A stretch of 64,000 nt of DNA. Origin: JADGRA01 sp052143535 (GTDB lineage: Bacteria > Myxococcota > Myxococcia > Myxococcales > Myxococcaceae). The notes beneath the pieces were generated by a model. It was given only the letters and a program-made list of their open reading frames with translations, was not told the origin of the DNA and made no database searches. Location: assembly GCA_052143535.1 (NCBI GenBank), contig JBKQSS010000068.1:44894-108893 (forward strand), read 5' to 3'. The translations under genes and the position numbers were made by a program. Positions 63,763 through 64,000 of the stretch are shown piece by piece. Position 1 is the first letter of the stretch; each line of letters starts with the position of its first letter.

Positions 63763-63849
63763 TCAACTTCGAGAAACAAGCAAAGCGTCGACACCCTCCG
63801 AGGCAATTCGCAAGGCATTCGAGACTCGCACGTGCCGCAGTTTACCTGT
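63763..63849 (-). pseudogene. HTH_17 gene relic
   Basis: The minus strand reads TGKLRHVRVSNALRIASEGV, then DALLVSRS and stop. This closely matches GKLRHSRVSNAVRIAPADVE in the HTH ORF at 56374-56670, but everything upstream in frame is unrelated. Nucleotides 63803-63844 align with 56414-56455. It is a short decayed copy of the same excisionase-like gene. Confidence 0.65.
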
Positions 63850-63869
63850 ATCCGTTCGGCGAGGGCCGT

Positions 63870-64000
63870 TCAGGATAGCGGCGGCTGCTTCTTGACAGCG
63901 GGCTCGGGCTCCAAAGTGCCGAGTGCCGCCTGACGGAAGACGTTGGCCTCGAGTTGGGCCTGCACCTCGGGGCGTTCAAGTGTCGTCGACCAAGACGCCG
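63870..64000 (-). CDS. Unidentified ORF, C-terminal end only
   Basis: An open frame runs from the window edge to TGA at 63870 and gives the tail STTLERPEVQAQLEANVFRQ, then AALGTLEPEPAVKKQPPLS. Third-position GC is high and the frame is the only one of its strand without an early stop and with a natural composition, so it is probably the end of a real gene. No family recognised; a mobile-element protein is possible given the HTH relic beside it. Confidence 0.35.
   Translation of the reverse strand, partial: ASWSTTLERPEVQAQLEANVFRQAALGTLEPEPAVKKQPPLS

Noticed and set aside
52126..64000. Second attachment site (direct repeat of the tRNA-Arg 3' end)
   Set aside because: No copy of GGTTCGAGTCC followed by ATCGCGC was found to the right; the distal att site is lost or outside the window.

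Overview
The window is a GC-rich bacterial chromosome segment, most likely from a myxobacterium (Myxococcota). The reasons are the very high GC at third codon positions, two large Ser/Thr protein kinases (one with a PEGA-like tail, one with a long helical-repeat tail), an FHA-domain sigma54 activator, a chemosensory operon, and the gene order DUF177-rpmF-plsX-fabH-fabD-fabG-acpP-fabF-glyA-nrdR-ribD. Species cannot be read from the sequence alone. No rRNA, CRISPR array or complete insertion sequence was seen.

Region 1 (1-28.2 kb) is mostly housekeeping and mostly minus strand. Divergent leuS (cut by the window edge) and asnS are followed by a ferritin-like gene and a small membrane protein. 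A tightly coupled seven-gene run follows: CheY-like, CheA, CheW-like, CheW, CheY-like, ABC ATPase, ABC permease. It has no receptor, CheR or CheB. Then come DUF1345, an M17 N-domain protein, nusB, ribH, ribBA, ribE, an M3 oligopeptidase (plus strand), a TPR protein, ribD, nrdR, glyA and the fatty-acid and phospholipid block up to DUF177. The two non-rib genes split the riboflavin genes into two blocks.

Region 2 (28.3-37.2 kb, plus strand) is a phosphate cluster: phoB-phoR, a metallophosphoesterase, an MFS transporter, then pstS-pstC-pstA-pstB-phoU. Pho-box-like 7+4 direct repeats precede both phoB and pstS, so the sensor and the transporter it serves are probably co-regulated.

Region 3 (37.2-52.0 kb) is mixed accessory and housekeeping DNA. 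Non-homologous end joining is split over four separate genes: a LigD-type polymerase, Ku, an ATP-dependent ligase, and a second LigD-type polymerase. Between them are a secreted-protein gene broken by a one-base frameshift, a HipA-like kinase with DUF3037, a MerR-TPR fusion, a lipoprotein, lrgAB, an acyl-CoA synthetase and a GST. A Ser/Thr kinase and a cupin close the region.

Region 4 (52.05-56.75 kb) is a decayed island at tRNA-Arg(CCG). A truncated tyrosine recombinase ends antisense inside the tRNA gene. A 120-bp segment and a 20-nt motif occur at both ends of the island. The cargo is a redoxin, a membrane protein in the most AT-rich part of the window, and a DoxX-SDR pair divergent from a TetR regulator. 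A long palindrome overlaps the tetR start codon.

Region 5 (57-63.7 kb) looks like a self-contained signalling module: a TPR-tailed Ser/Thr kinase, a divergent FHA sigma54 activator, and a secreted repeat protein. The secreted-protein gene is preceded by a consensus -24/-12 promoter and three TGCGCAC-N-GTGCGCA palindromes spaced exactly 24 bp apart. Relics of the same HTH gene lie on both sides of this module. A truncated minus-strand ORF runs off the right edge.
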